From Flavobacterium sp. LC2016-01 (lineage in GTDB: Bacteria; Bacteroidota; Bacteroidia; Flavobacteriales; Flavobacteriaceae), in NCBI RefSeq assembly GCF_009711135.1, contig NZ_WMIC01000005.1, positions 398,882 through 462,881 of the forward strand: a stretch of 64,000 nucleotides of DNA, read 5' to 3'. Below are positions 37,341 to 45,299 of the stretch, piece after piece (positions within the stretch are counted from its first letter, which is position 1; each line of letters begins with the position of its first letter). The notes under the pieces are model-generated. The model saw only the letters and a list, made by a program, of their open reading frames with translations, searched no databases and was not told where the DNA came from. The position numbers and the translations under genes were made by a program.

Positions 37341-37943
37341 CTAAATGTTGTTTTCGTATTTGGCATAAAGTTTTGGAAACATTTGCTTTAAATCGTCGCT
37401 GTCTTCATTCCATTCTTTTCCGGTTGTTATATGGTTCTCCTGAAATGGATAAGGCATTTTTTGATCAGTCAGTTCTTCAAAGATTATGCCCGGCAAATAG
37501 CCAAAGCCCTCCCAATCAAATTCTTCTATTAAATGTGTTTCAATTTCTGCAAGCGATTCTGGATTCTCGAGAACCTTGTAATAAAAATCCTTTCCCTGCG
37601 CAATTACCCATTCGCGAAAATCGCTGAAACTGTCATCACTGCAGCCTCCATGAATAATATAAATAGCGCCCCAAAGTTCCCAAGTATTTGCTTTACCTCT
37701 GAAATTTCGAAAGCTGTTTCCAAATAAAATTAGTTCATCAGCTGTCAGTTTTCGGAGTTCATTTGCTAGTTCTTCTTGCTGTTCTTCAAAATTGCCTCCA
37801 GAGATGTCTTTGGTTTTTTGAATGATTTTCCAAAATAAATCTTCCTGCATCAGTTCTTCTGAAACTGTATAATCTGTGTTTTTGATAATTTTAGAACAGC
37901 GGTTTTTTTCTGTATTACCAAAAAATATATCAAATATTCCCAT
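37341..37943 (-). CDS. DUF4240 family protein
   Basis: A 200-aa soluble protein. It matches the DUF4240 pattern: an FWKIIQKTKD start (about residue 37), ELWGAIYIIHGGCSDDSFSDFREWVIAQG in the middle and a segment on PESLAEI. The conserved Gly-Cys-Ser-Asp-Asp centre looks important, but no activity is known to me. The last third (about 140-200) is outside the core domain. It heads a set of small minus-strand genes of unknown role and is followed by a hairpin terminator at 37213. Confidence 0.8.
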   Translation of the reverse strand: MGIFDIFFGNTEKNRCSKIIKNTDYTVSEELMQEDLFWKIIQKTKDISGGNFEEQQEELANELRKLTADELILFGNSFRNFRGKANTWELWGAIYIIHGGCSDDSFSDFREWVIAQGKDFYYKVLENPESLAEIETHLIEEFDWEGFGYLPGIIFEELTDQKMPYPFQENHITTGKEWNEDSDDLKQMFPKLYAKYENNI

Positions 37944-37990
37944 TGGTTTTTGGTATTAGTTTGTATGTCACATTTTAATAAAAAAATATT

Positions 37991-38329
37991 TTAGGAATTC
38001 ACATTAATTACTCCTTTAAAAAATTGAATACCGCCAAATAAGATAGCGCCCCAAAATATAAAACCAATATCAGCGAGTGTCAAAATAATCCCGCCGCAAA
38101 ACCATAGTGCGCCGTAAACCATATCTTTTCTGGCCTTTTCATATTTTGCTTCTTGTATTTCGATTTCTAGATTTTCTACTATTAAAGCAGCAACTTCAGT
38201 ACTGAGGCCCTGTTCTGCAAGTTTGGCTTTTGTTTCGTGAGCTGATTTGTTTTCATTGATTAGCAGATTTGCTGCATAATTGTAATGATGATTTGAAGTA
38301 TCTGATGATTCAATTTGGGTGGTTTCCAT
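37991..38329 (-). CDS. Small membrane protein, unknown
   Basis: A 112-aa protein I do not recognise. Residues 1-65 are hydrophilic and helical, with NLLINENKSAHETKAKLAEQGLS resembling a small helical domain. Two membrane spans follow at about 70-88 and 90-107. It is separated from the DUF4240 gene by 47 bp and may share its transcript. No motif suggests an enzyme. Confidence 0.6.
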   Translation of the reverse strand: METTQIESSDTSNHHYNYAANLLINENKSAHETKAKLAEQGLSTEVAALIVENLEIEIQEAKYEKARKDMVYGALWFCGGIILTLADIGFIFWGAILFGGIQFFKGVINVNS

Positions 38330-38534
38330 AAATTTGTTTTTTTGGTTGGCTTGGTTTTTATTTTTGATTTTAACGAATCAAAGTTTAATTGTTCAGATTT
38401 ATATTTCACATTCTATGGCTATCATATTGTATTGCGAAATAATTCTGAAAAACTATTTTGGTTTTGACACCCAAATATAAATAGTTGAAAATTTATATAC
38501 TTACGGGAAGACGTAAATGGGAAAGTTTTTTCAA

Positions 38535-38570
38535 TAAAAAAAGCTACAAGTTTATTTGCAGCTTTTTTTT
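38535..38570. terminator. Terminator hairpin
   Basis: AAAAAAGCTACAAG pairs with TTGCAGCTTTTTTTT, 25 bp after the stop of the lipoprotein gene. It is nearly the same as the hairpin at 37213. Confidence 0.8.
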
Positions 38571-38594
38571 ATGATGTTTTTAGTGAAATCAGAC

Positions 38595-39014
38595 TTATTT
38601 AATTTTTGTGAATACGTCTGAGCATTCTTCAATGCAACGCATGTAGTTGACATGATAGAAATACATTTGTTTATCTTCTATTGTATAGTTTTCTATAAAA
38701 GTTCCTGCTGGTTTTTCCATTGTGGTTGTAAATCCAGGGCAGCCATAAACTAAAGTTAAAGTTTTTGTATCCGTTTTATAAGTTCCAGCTTTACATTCTG
38801 GGAACCGTGTTGAGGTGAAGCTGCCATCGCTGTTAAAAGTATAAGTATAGCTGTCATCAGCAGGAATCCAATTGGATGGTCCACCAGCACTAACATAATG
38901 CCCTGTTAATTTCCAGGTTCCAATTATTCCTGTATTTTTAACTTTAGGTTCATTGTCACTATTACAGCTTACTTGAAAAAGTGCAAAAACAAATAAAACG
39001 ATTAATTTCTTCAT
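38595..39014 (-). CDS. Small lipoprotein, lipocalin-like
   Basis: A 139-aa lipoprotein. The signal peptide MKKLIVLFVFALFQVSC has lipobox QVSC (Cys17). The rest is a beta-rich domain that starts IIGTWKLTGHY and has YTFNSDGSFTS, the usual look of Bacteroidota lipocalin-like lipoproteins. Five further Cys could form disulfides. It lies 24 bp after a second lipoprotein gene of similar plan, probably in one operon. Ligand unknown. Confidence 0.7.
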   Translation of the reverse strand: MKKLIVLFVFALFQVSCNSDNEPKVKNTGIIGTWKLTGHYVSAGGPSNWIPADDSYTYTFNSDGSFTSTRFPECKAGTYKTDTKTLTLVYGCPGFTTTMEKPAGTFIENYTIEDKQMYFYHVNYMRCIEECSDVFTKIK

Positions 39015-39038
39015 AGCATTTTATTTAGTATCAATTTC

Positions 39039-39476
39039 TTATTCAATTCTAACAAAACCACTTCCAATTCCGTCTGGATTGTTCTCAGCGATTTCAAGTT
39101 TATTTGATTCTGAATTTGTAATTATGCCTCGTATTGTAACATCAAGTGGTTCTTGAAGATTTTCAGTGATATTACAAGTTATAAATTTCTCCATTTCACC
39201 TGTAAAAATGGATTTCTGCATTGTAATGTCATAGTTACCGCTAGCAGTTATTTTTCCGTTTTTAGTTATTGAAAAAGTATTGTCTTTGTTTAAACTTAAT
39301 TGAATTGAATTTCCCGTAGAAGCTGGTGTACTATGTAAATGAAAAGCAATACCACCATTTGTACCTTCCCAATTCCATTTTCCATAAATTCCTGATTTTC
39401 CTGAGTTAGCATCAGTTTCTGAACTGCAGGAAATAAGGCCGATGGCAAGAATAAAAAGTGTAATTATTTTTCTCAT
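39039..39476 (-). CDS. Small lipoprotein, lipocalin-like fold likely
   Basis: A 145-aa lipoprotein with signal MRKIITLFILAIGLISC (lipobox LISC, Cys17). The mature part starts with IYGKWNWEGT and has LSLNKDNTFSITKNG, the same G-x-W and N-x-D-x-F pattern as its downstream neighbour. The two are likely divergent paralogues of one fold. No known function. Confidence 0.65.
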   Translation of the reverse strand: MRKIITLFILAIGLISCSSETDANSGKSGIYGKWNWEGTNGGIAFHLHSTPASTGNSIQLSLNKDNTFSITKNGKITASGNYDITMQKSIFTGEMEKFITCNITENLQEPLDVTIRGIITNSESNKLEIAENNPDGIGSGFVRIE

Positions 39477-39570
39477 AATTTCGTTGGTTTTTTTATAAGA
39501 TAAGTAAACTTCAAATTGGTTGCGTTATAAATGATATTATTTTGAAAATTAATTTGTTAGTGAAGTTTTT

Positions 39571-39969
39571 TTATTCAATTTCATGCCAATAATGCCCACA
39601 GCCATTTTTACATTCTGTATCTCGTCTTTCAGTATCAGTTATTTTAAAAATCCAGAGTAGTGCAGTTATAGTTTTTTTATTTTCTTCCATCGGAAGCAAG
39701 GCCAATTTTTGAAAAGCAATTTTAGGTGGAAATGTTTTTAAAATTACTATTGGAGTGTAAGTTGATTTTAGGGGAATAGTGTTTATTGCTGTTTGATAAG
39801 CTTCAGAATTATAATCTGTTTTATTCGGAATTGAATTAAAAATATAATTGTACAATGTTGCAAATAATTCTTTGAAGTTGTAATCGCCTTCTAGTAAAAG
39901 CTCTAAGCCAGCATTAAATTCGAGCTGGTCTTGTGCAATTTTGTTGATTATTTTTTCTGATTTTTTCAA
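39571..39969 (-). CDS. DUF5958-like protein
   Basis: A 132-aa soluble protein. The C-terminal part LLWIFKITDTERRDTECKNGCGHYWH carries a Cys-x3-Cys-x-His-x2-His pattern that could bind metal. I associate this ending with family DUF5958, from memory and with moderate certainty. It starts 7 bp after the stop of the upstream small gene, so the two form an operon. No function known. Confidence 0.55.
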   Translation of the reverse strand: MKKSEKIINKIAQDQLEFNAGLELLLEGDYNFKELFATLYNYIFNSIPNKTDYNSEAYQTAINTIPLKSTYTPIVILKTFPPKIAFQKLALLPMEENKKTITALLWIFKITDTERRDTECKNGCGHYWHEIE

Positions 39970-39976
39970 TGCTTTT

Positions 39977-40264
39977 CTATTTCTTTTGAATTAGTTTTCC
40001 AAACTCTGTTCTCAAACTATCCTGAGTAAATAAAAGTCTTTTCTTTTGATCGAAAGTTAATTCATTATTCGAAAATAACATTTGAAGGTCTCTTTGAATT
40101 TGAAAATAATCTCCAATATAACGTCCGTTTAATTCGGTATAGAAAGTTTCAATTTCTTTATTTGTCTTTTGAATTTTATGCTGTTTGAAATTATTTTGTA
40201 GAATATAAATAATAAAGAAAACAGTAATGAAAACAAGTAATTTGAAAATTATTTTCTGATTCAT
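39977..40264 (-). CDS. Small membrane-anchored protein, unknown
   Basis: A 95-aa protein with one N-terminal membrane span (about residues 5-23, IFKLLVFITVFFIIYIL) and a charged helical tail. The open frame runs back to 40498, but that would overlap the divergent permease gene. The ATG at 40264 lies 24 nt after a perfect -7 box TACATTTG (minus strand, 40289-40296), which fixes the start. Topology suggests an inner-membrane protein with a periplasmic helix bundle. Not recognised. Confidence 0.6.
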   Translation of the reverse strand: MNQKIIFKLLVFITVFFIIYILQNNFKQHKIQKTNKEIETFYTELNGRYIGDYFQIQRDLQMLFSNNELTFDQKKRLLFTQDSLRTEFGKLIQKK

Positions 40265-40288
40265 TTTAGTTTTGTGAAAGTTGAATTT

Positions 40289-40296
40289 CAAATGTA
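40289..40296 (-). promoter_or_regulatory. Promoter -7 element of the small membrane protein gene
   Basis: Minus-strand TACATTTG, exact TAnnTTTG, divergent from the permease promoter. Confidence 0.55.
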
Positions 40297-40383
40297 AATA
40301 ATTGAAATAAGATTTAAGTGCGGAAAACCGTAAAAGAGATTTTTTTTGGTTTATGAAATAATCGGAATTTAAAACTTCAAGAT

Positions 40384-40412
40384 TTGAAATTTCTAAAAAA
40401 AGTATATCTTTA
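40384..40412 (+). promoter_or_regulatory. Likely permease promoter
   Basis: TTG at 40384-40386, an 18-bp spacer and TATCTTTA at 40405-40412, one mismatch to TAnnTTTG, 21 nt before the permease ATG. Confidence 0.4.
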
Positions 40413-40433
40413 ACCAACCCAAAAACCAAAAAA

Positions 40434-41849
40434 ATGCAAGAAAACGACCAAGACCAAGAACATTTTAAAAGAGAACTCGGATTATTAGACGGAACCATGC
40501 TTGTAGTTGGTTCTATGATTGGATCTGGAATATTTATCGTAAGTGCCGATATCGCCAGACAAGTTGGATCTGCCGGCTGGCTGACACTGATTTGGCTTAT
40601 CTCTGGATTAATTACAATTATCGCTGCCGTAAGTTACGGAGAACTCAGCGCAATGTTTCCAAAAGCTGGAGGACAATATGTTTACCTTAAAGAAGCATAC
40701 AATAAATTAATTGCCTTTTTATACGGCTGGAGTTTTTTTGCTGTAATTCAGACCGGAACAATTGCGGCTGTTGGAGTGGCTTTCTCAAAATTCGCATCGT
40801 ATTTGTATGAGCCTTTCAGTGACGAAAATATTTTGTATGAATTAGGTTCTTTTAAACTTAATGCAGCACAGCTTGTTTCAATTTTTACAATCGTTGTATT
40901 GACATACATTAACAGCCGCGGTGTAAAAAACGGAAAAATTCTGCAGACTGTTTTAACAATAATCAAAATTTTATCATTGCTGGGGTTAATCGTTTTTGGA
41001 TTAACGCTTGCGGCAAAAGCTTCAGTTTGGGATGCCAACTGGGCAGATGCTTGGACAACACGCTCCTATAATGCTGAAAGCACTTCATGGCTTCCAATTA
41101 GCGGAACGGCTTTGATTACCGGAATTTCTGCTGCAATGGTAGGTTCATTATTTTCAAGCGATGCGTGGAATGGTGTTACTTTTATTGCCGGTGAAATTAA
41201 AAATCCAAAACGTAATGTTGGGTTAAGTTTATTTCTGGGAACTTTTATCGTAACGGTAATTTATGTTTTGACTAATTTAATGTATTTGGCTGTTGTGCCG
41301 CTTCAGGAAATTGCAACTGCAAAATCGGATAGAGTAGCAGTTGTGGCTTCGCAATATATTTTTGGAGATATTGGAACCCTGATTATCGCCATTATGATTA
41401 TGATTTCAACTTTTGCGTGTAACAATGGGCTAATTATGGCTGGGGCAAGAGTTTATTATACAATGGCAAATGATGGTTTGTTCTTCAAAAAAGCGGCCGT
41501 TTTAAATGAATCAAGCGTTCCTGCTTGGGCATTATGGGCACAATGTATTTGGGCTTCTGCTTTATGTTTGACAGGGAAATATGGTGATTTACTTGATTTT
41601 GTAATCATCATTGTTTTGATTTTTTATATTCTGACGATCTATGGAATTTTCATTTTAAGAAGAAAAATGCCGGATGTAGAAAGACCTTACAAAGCATTTG
41701 GATATCCATTTTTACCAATGTTATATATCATCGTTGCCACCGCAATTTGTATTTCATTGTTATTTACGAAATTTTCAACCTGTGGCTGGGGAGTTTTAAT
41801 AATGCTGGCAGGAATTCCAGTTTATTATTTAACCAAACCAAAAGAATAA
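40434..41849 (+). CDS. APC-family amino acid permease
   Basis: A 471-aa transporter with about 12 membrane spans. The first span carries the APC signature GSMIGSGIFIVSADIA (about residues 27-42); a later GGQYVYLKEAY and the C-terminal VERPYKAFGYPFLPM are typical of the LAT/APC branch. It should move amino acids across the inner membrane by exchange or proton symport; the substrate cannot be read off. Monocistronic, with a bidirectional terminator after it. Confidence 0.9.
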   Translation: MQENDQDQEHFKRELGLLDGTMLVVGSMIGSGIFIVSADIARQVGSAGWLTLIWLISGLITIIAAVSYGELSAMFPKAGGQYVYLKEAYNKLIAFLYGWSFFAVIQTGTIAAVGVAFSKFASYLYEPFSDENILYELGSFKLNAAQLVSIFTIVVLTYINSRGVKNGKILQTVLTIIKILSLLGLIVFGLTLAAKASVWDANWADAWTTRSYNAESTSWLPISGTALITGISAAMVGSLFSSDAWNGVTFIAGEIKNPKRNVGLSLFLGTFIVTVIYVLTNLMYLAVVPLQEIATAKSDRVAVVASQYIFGDIGTLIIAIMIMISTFACNNGLIMAGARVYYTMANDGLFFKKAAVLNESSVPAWALWAQCIWASALCLTGKYGDLLDFVIIIVLIFYILTIYGIFILRRKMPDVERPYKAFGYPFLPMLYIIVATAICISLLFTKFSTCGWGVLIMLAGIPVYYLTKPKE

Positions 41850-41896
41850 AATTTTGTTTCAAGTTTCAAGTTTCATGTTTGAAGTTTAATACTTGT

Positions 41897-41936
41897 ATAA
41901 AAAAAGCGTTTTATTTATTATAAGACGCTTTTTTTG
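41897..41936. terminator. Bidirectional terminator
   Basis: AAAAAAGCGTTTTAT pairs with ATAAGACGCTTTTTTT between the permease and the converging membrane protein gene. Confidence 0.88.
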
Positions 41937-41940
41937 TTTT

Positions 41941-42351
41941 CTAATTGTTAGTATCTGATAAGTCATTATCAATTCTTTCTGCTGTTGGTCTTAAGAAAAT
42001 CAGATAAATTAAAATCAGAATTCCGAATAATATAAAATCTGGTTTTAAAATTAAGATCAAAAAAGCAGCACCTTCAAGAACTGCCCAGCGCAGAATTGAT
42101 GCTGTTTGATAAATAGGGAATTTTTCTTCAAGTTTTAATTTTGGATTAATTTGTTTCAATTGAGATTTGAATAAAAAACTGCTCAAAACAAATGCTAAAA
42201 CAGGAATTAAAATATATACTGCCGAAGAAGTATCGATAGACGGAATTCGTAATTTTTCAATCGAAAGGTCGCCTATAATGTAATACGCTATAATTGTTCC
42301 TGCGCAAATGGCAAGATGTATAATTTGGAGAGTTTTAATTTTTTCAGACAT
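41941..42351 (-). CDS. Four-span membrane protein, unknown
   Basis: A 136-aa protein with four hydrophobic spans at about 8-26, 42-62, 85-101 and 103-121 and a cytoplasmic-looking loop KSQLKQINPKLKLEEKFPIYQTA. I know similar small Bacteroidota proteins but no named function. It shares a terminator with the permease gene. The acidic tail ERIDNDLSDTNN is hydrophilic. Confidence 0.6.
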   Translation of the reverse strand: MSEKIKTLQIIHLAICAGTIIAYYIIGDLSIEKLRIPSIDTSSAVYILIPVLAFVLSSFLFKSQLKQINPKLKLEEKFPIYQTASILRWAVLEGAAFLILILKPDFILFGILILIYLIFLRPTAERIDNDLSDTNN

Positions 42352-42546
42352 GATTTGGTTAGGTTTTGAAGGAGGTTTATATATGCAAGTTAAGAATTAA
42401 TTACTTGAAAATTAGTATTTTGACAGTTGTAAATAGTGTTTTTTAATTTGTTGTTTTAATTTTTTACGGTCTTGTAAAGAATAACAAAGAAATAAAAAAA
42501 AGTAAGAAACACTCTATAAAATCATATTTTCTTTATTTGAAATCAA

Positions 42547-42581
42547 AAAAAAAGACACTGCAATTAAGCAGTGTCTCTTTG
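42547..42581. terminator. Terminator hairpin
   Basis: AAAGACACTGC pairs with GCAGTGTCTCTTT; the minus-strand side ends in a long T-run after the DUF1810 gene. Confidence 0.85.
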
Positions 42582-42604
42582 ATGCAAATAATCTGGAAAC
42601 TGTT

Positions 42605-43066
42605 TTATAACGCAACAGCTTCAGCAGATGATTTTATTGTTGAATTAATAATAGACAAAGTAAGAGGGTCAGATTCTCCTGAGAAGAAAGCCTCTAAAAT
42701 TTCCTGAAATATTGGGTTTGTGTTTTCTACTAAAGAAAAAAGTGTCATAGACGAACGTAATTTGCGTGCATCTAAATCTCCCAAAATTCCATCAGCAGAT
42801 TTTCTTTTGAAAGTCAATAAAAGTTCTGAAATTTCGATTAAATGTTTTCCTAAAATAGGATGTTCCAAATAATCTGTAGCTTCTTTTAAATCATTAATGG
42901 CATAAAGATTTGCCGTATCACTTTTGCCTAAACCTTTTATTTGCGGAAAAATGAACCACATCCAGTGTGTTTCTTTTTTCCCTTTTCTGATTTCAGAAAG
43001 AGCGGTAAGATAAAGTTTGTTCTGCGCATCTAAAAAACGCGCTAAATCATTGTTTGAATAGGCCAT
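42605..43066 (-). CDS. DUF1810 family protein
   Basis: A 153-aa soluble protein. DUF1810 features are clear: FLDAQNKLYLTALSEIRKGKKETHWMWFIFPQIKGLG at the front and LRSSMTLF toward the end. An upstream in-frame ATG at 43192 exists, but a -7 box TACTTTTG lies at 43094-43101 (minus strand), so the ATG at 43066, 27 nt further on, is the start. DUF1810 proteins appear near NAD-related and macrodomain genes in some bacteria; no such neighbours are here. Function unknown. Confidence 0.88.
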   Translation of the reverse strand: MAYSNNDLARFLDAQNKLYLTALSEIRKGKKETHWMWFIFPQIKGLGKSDTANLYAINDLKEATDYLEHPILGKHLIEISELLLTFKRKSADGILGDLDARKLRSSMTLFSLVENTNPIFQEILEAFFSGESDPLTLSIINSTIKSSAEAVAL

Positions 43067-43093
43067 TATGGTAATGTGTTTAAAAAAAGGTTG

Positions 43094-43101
43094 CAAAAGT
43101 A
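43094..43101 (-). promoter_or_regulatory. Promoter -7 element of the DUF1810 gene
   Basis: Minus-strand TACTTTTG, exact TAnnTTTG. It decides the start codon at 43066. Confidence 0.5.
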
Positions 43102-43226
43102 GTAAAAAAGATAGGGTTTGCCTAATAAAAGGTTCATACAGTGTGGGTTTTAACTTTTTAAAGAAGGAATATCTTACTGTTTTTTTTATCAAAAAAAGTT
43201 TTTCTAATCATTCAATTCTATAAAAA

Positions 43227-43853
43227 TCAAAGTTTTCGATTGGTTCTTCTAAAGGTAAGATTGATCCTTGGCAAAACATCTCGGGCTGTTTTTGGAACTT
43301 GATGTTGCCAAAAACTGTTTGTTGTTCCAGCCATTAATAAAAAAGAACCATGATGAAGCGGAATCTCAACCTGCGGAATTTCCTTGCTGTATTTATGACG
43401 AAGTCTGAACATTCTGGTTTCTCCAAAAGTCACCGAAGCAATGACCGGATTAGGCCCCGAATTGTGTTCTTTGTCGCTGTGCCAGCCTACACCGTCATTT
43501 CCATTTCGGTATAAATTTAAAAGGAGGCTGTTAAAATCAAGCTGCGTTTCTTTTTCAACGCGGCCTCGAATAGTTAATAAGTCATAAGTCCAGTCAGGCC
43601 CTTTTGGATCTGCGCCGGGATTATCTTTATCTTCATACCAGGAAATCATTCGGGGAACAGTATAGGTTTTATCATAAATTTCCATTTCATATTCTCTCCA
43701 TTTAGTTTTGCGAAGTATTCTTTCATAAAAACGGTCAGATTCTTCTTTAGTGAAGAAATTATCGATCAGAATAAGTTCTGAGTCAGGAATGTCAAATATT
43801 TTTCTGCCTTCCAAACCAGTCGCAAATAATTCGGTGTCGTTAAATAGTGTCAT
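43227..43853 (-). CDS. alkB: AlkB-family DNA demethylase
   Basis: A 208-aa 2-oxoglutarate/Fe(II) dioxygenase. Iron ligands are H125 and D127 in GWHSDKE and H184 in WQHQVP; R196 in RINLTFR binds 2-oxoglutarate. It should remove N-alkyl adducts such as 1-methyladenine and 3-methylcytosine. The sequence type (NLYRNGNDGVGWHSD, TFGETRMFRLRHK) is closer to eukaryotic ALKBH2/3 and similar bacterial forms than to E. coli AlkB, from memory. It lies 24 bp downstream of the exonuclease gene and close to umuDC, forming a repair cluster. Confidence 0.9.
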   Translation of the reverse strand: MTLFNDTELFATGLEGRKIFDIPDSELILIDNFFTKEESDRFYERILRKTKWREYEMEIYDKTYTVPRMISWYEDKDNPGADPKGPDWTYDLLTIRGRVEKETQLDFNSLLLNLYRNGNDGVGWHSDKEHNSGPNPVIASVTFGETRMFRLRHKYSKEIPQVEIPLHHGSFLLMAGTTNSFWQHQVPKTARDVLPRINLTFRRTNRKL

Positions 43854-43877
43854 AACTTAATTTTTCAAGATTTTGGC

Positions 43878-45257
43878 TTAATTCTGAAACTGCTTGTTAA
43901 AGAATACTTTTCCAGGATGTTTTTCTGCGAAAGCAAAAATCAAATGCTCGATATATTGATTGCTTTTATAAGGTTCCGTATAATTTTTTACTTCTGATGG
44001 ATCATGAATCGAAATATCCGAAGGAATATAACCCATTCCATAAAAATGTCCCTTTTCAATCCAAATACAGCTTCGTTCGTCTTTAGATCTTCCTTTGTCT
44101 ATAATCGCAAAAGTGGGCCTATTGTTTAATAAAAAATCAATGGCATTGTCCACTTGTTCGTTATGAAGTACAATATCAGGCAAGTTTTTCAGATCATTAT
44201 TTTGCGGAAGTTCTCCTTCTTCAGGTCTGGCATATTTGCAGAATCTTTGATCAATTTCAAATCGTTCAGACAAACCTCTCAGTAAATTTATAGCATTATA
44301 CAAACTATTAAATTCATGAATGCAAGTCTGAAATTTGCTTAGTTTTCCAACGGCCAAATATTTATATCCGTTTCTTGCTTCATACTGATAAATGCCAAAC
44401 CTTGCTTCAAAACGTTTTAATGCCCTATTGTAGGTGGGCCAAAGCTGTTTTATTTCAGTGCATTCTAACAAAAGCGCCATTAATTCGGTGGCACAGACTT
44501 CAAAGGAAATTCCATGAATATCTCTTAAAAAATGCTGTCTCTGCGAATTGATTTTATGACCGCTAAAATGAGAAGCTACGCGTTTTTTTAAGTTGATTGC
44601 TTTCCCTACATAGATTACCTTTTTTACCTGATTATAAAAATAATATACACCTGGTTTTTCCGGTAAATTGTTAAAGTCATCAGGAGGCAGGTTGGGTGGC
44701 AAACGCTGATCTTGCGAAGTCATTTTAATCATTTTTGCGATCTCGCCTTCATCGTCCCATTCCAGCAATTGAGAAAATAGTATTGCGGTAGCATCTGCAT
44801 CTCCGCCAGCACGGTGTTGATTCTCTAACGGTATGTTTAACGAATGGCAAAGTTTCCCCAAGCTGTACGATGCCAGCCCCGGTTTAATTTTTCGTGCGGC
44901 GCGAACGGTGCACAGTTTTCTTGCGGTCCATTTAAAACCCGCTTGTTCCAGCTGATGACGTACAAAAGAATAATCGAAGTTGACATTATGTGCAACAAAA
45001 ATGCGATCCGTCAGCATTTCCAGTACTTTCTCTGAAATATCATCGAAAATAGGGGCGTTGGCAACCATTTCATTATTAATTCCCGTTAATCCAAAAATTG
45101 ACAGCGGTATATCTTTCTCTGGATTTACAAGCGTTTCATAACGATCAAGTACATTTTTACCATCATGAATAATAATGGCAATTTCTGTAATGCGGCTGCC
45201 ACTGGCATTACCGCCTGTGGTTTCAATATCGACTATGGCATATTCCGTATTTTTCAT
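43878..45257 (-). CDS. DnaQ-like exonuclease fused to GIY-YIG nuclease
   Basis: A 459-aa two-nuclease fusion. Residues about 5-165 are a DEDDh exonuclease (D10 and E12 in VDIETTGG, HNVNFDYSFV, HRAGGDADAT). A GIY-YIG domain follows at about 200-285 (KPGVYYFYNQVKKVIYVGKA), as in UvrC and Cho. The C-terminal 170 residues have no clear family. Such epsilon-UvrC-like fusions are known in several phyla and are thought to act in excision repair. The gene lies 42 bp downstream of umuC and upstream of alkB, all on one strand, consistent with a damage-response operon. Confidence 0.88.
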   Translation of the reverse strand: MKNTEYAIVDIETTGGNASGSRITEIAIIIHDGKNVLDRYETLVNPEKDIPLSIFGLTGINNEMVANAPIFDDISEKVLEMLTDRIFVAHNVNFDYSFVRHQLEQAGFKWTARKLCTVRAARKIKPGLASYSLGKLCHSLNIPLENQHRAGGDADATAILFSQLLEWDDEGEIAKMIKMTSQDQRLPPNLPPDDFNNLPEKPGVYYFYNQVKKVIYVGKAINLKKRVASHFSGHKINSQRQHFLRDIHGISFEVCATELMALLLECTEIKQLWPTYNRALKRFEARFGIYQYEARNGYKYLAVGKLSKFQTCIHEFNSLYNAINLLRGLSERFEIDQRFCKYARPEEGELPQNNDLKNLPDIVLHNEQVDNAIDFLLNNRPTFAIIDKGRSKDERSCIWIEKGHFYGMGYIPSDISIHDPSEVKNYTEPYKSNQYIEHLIFAFAEKHPGKVFFNKQFQN

Positions 45258-45299
45258 CTGTATATAACGTAAAACTTATTGTTTTTCTGTTGTTTATAT

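Noticed and set aside
40265..40498. Extended N terminus of the small membrane protein gene at 39977
   Set aside because: It would overlap the divergent permease gene; a perfect -7 box lies inside the extension.
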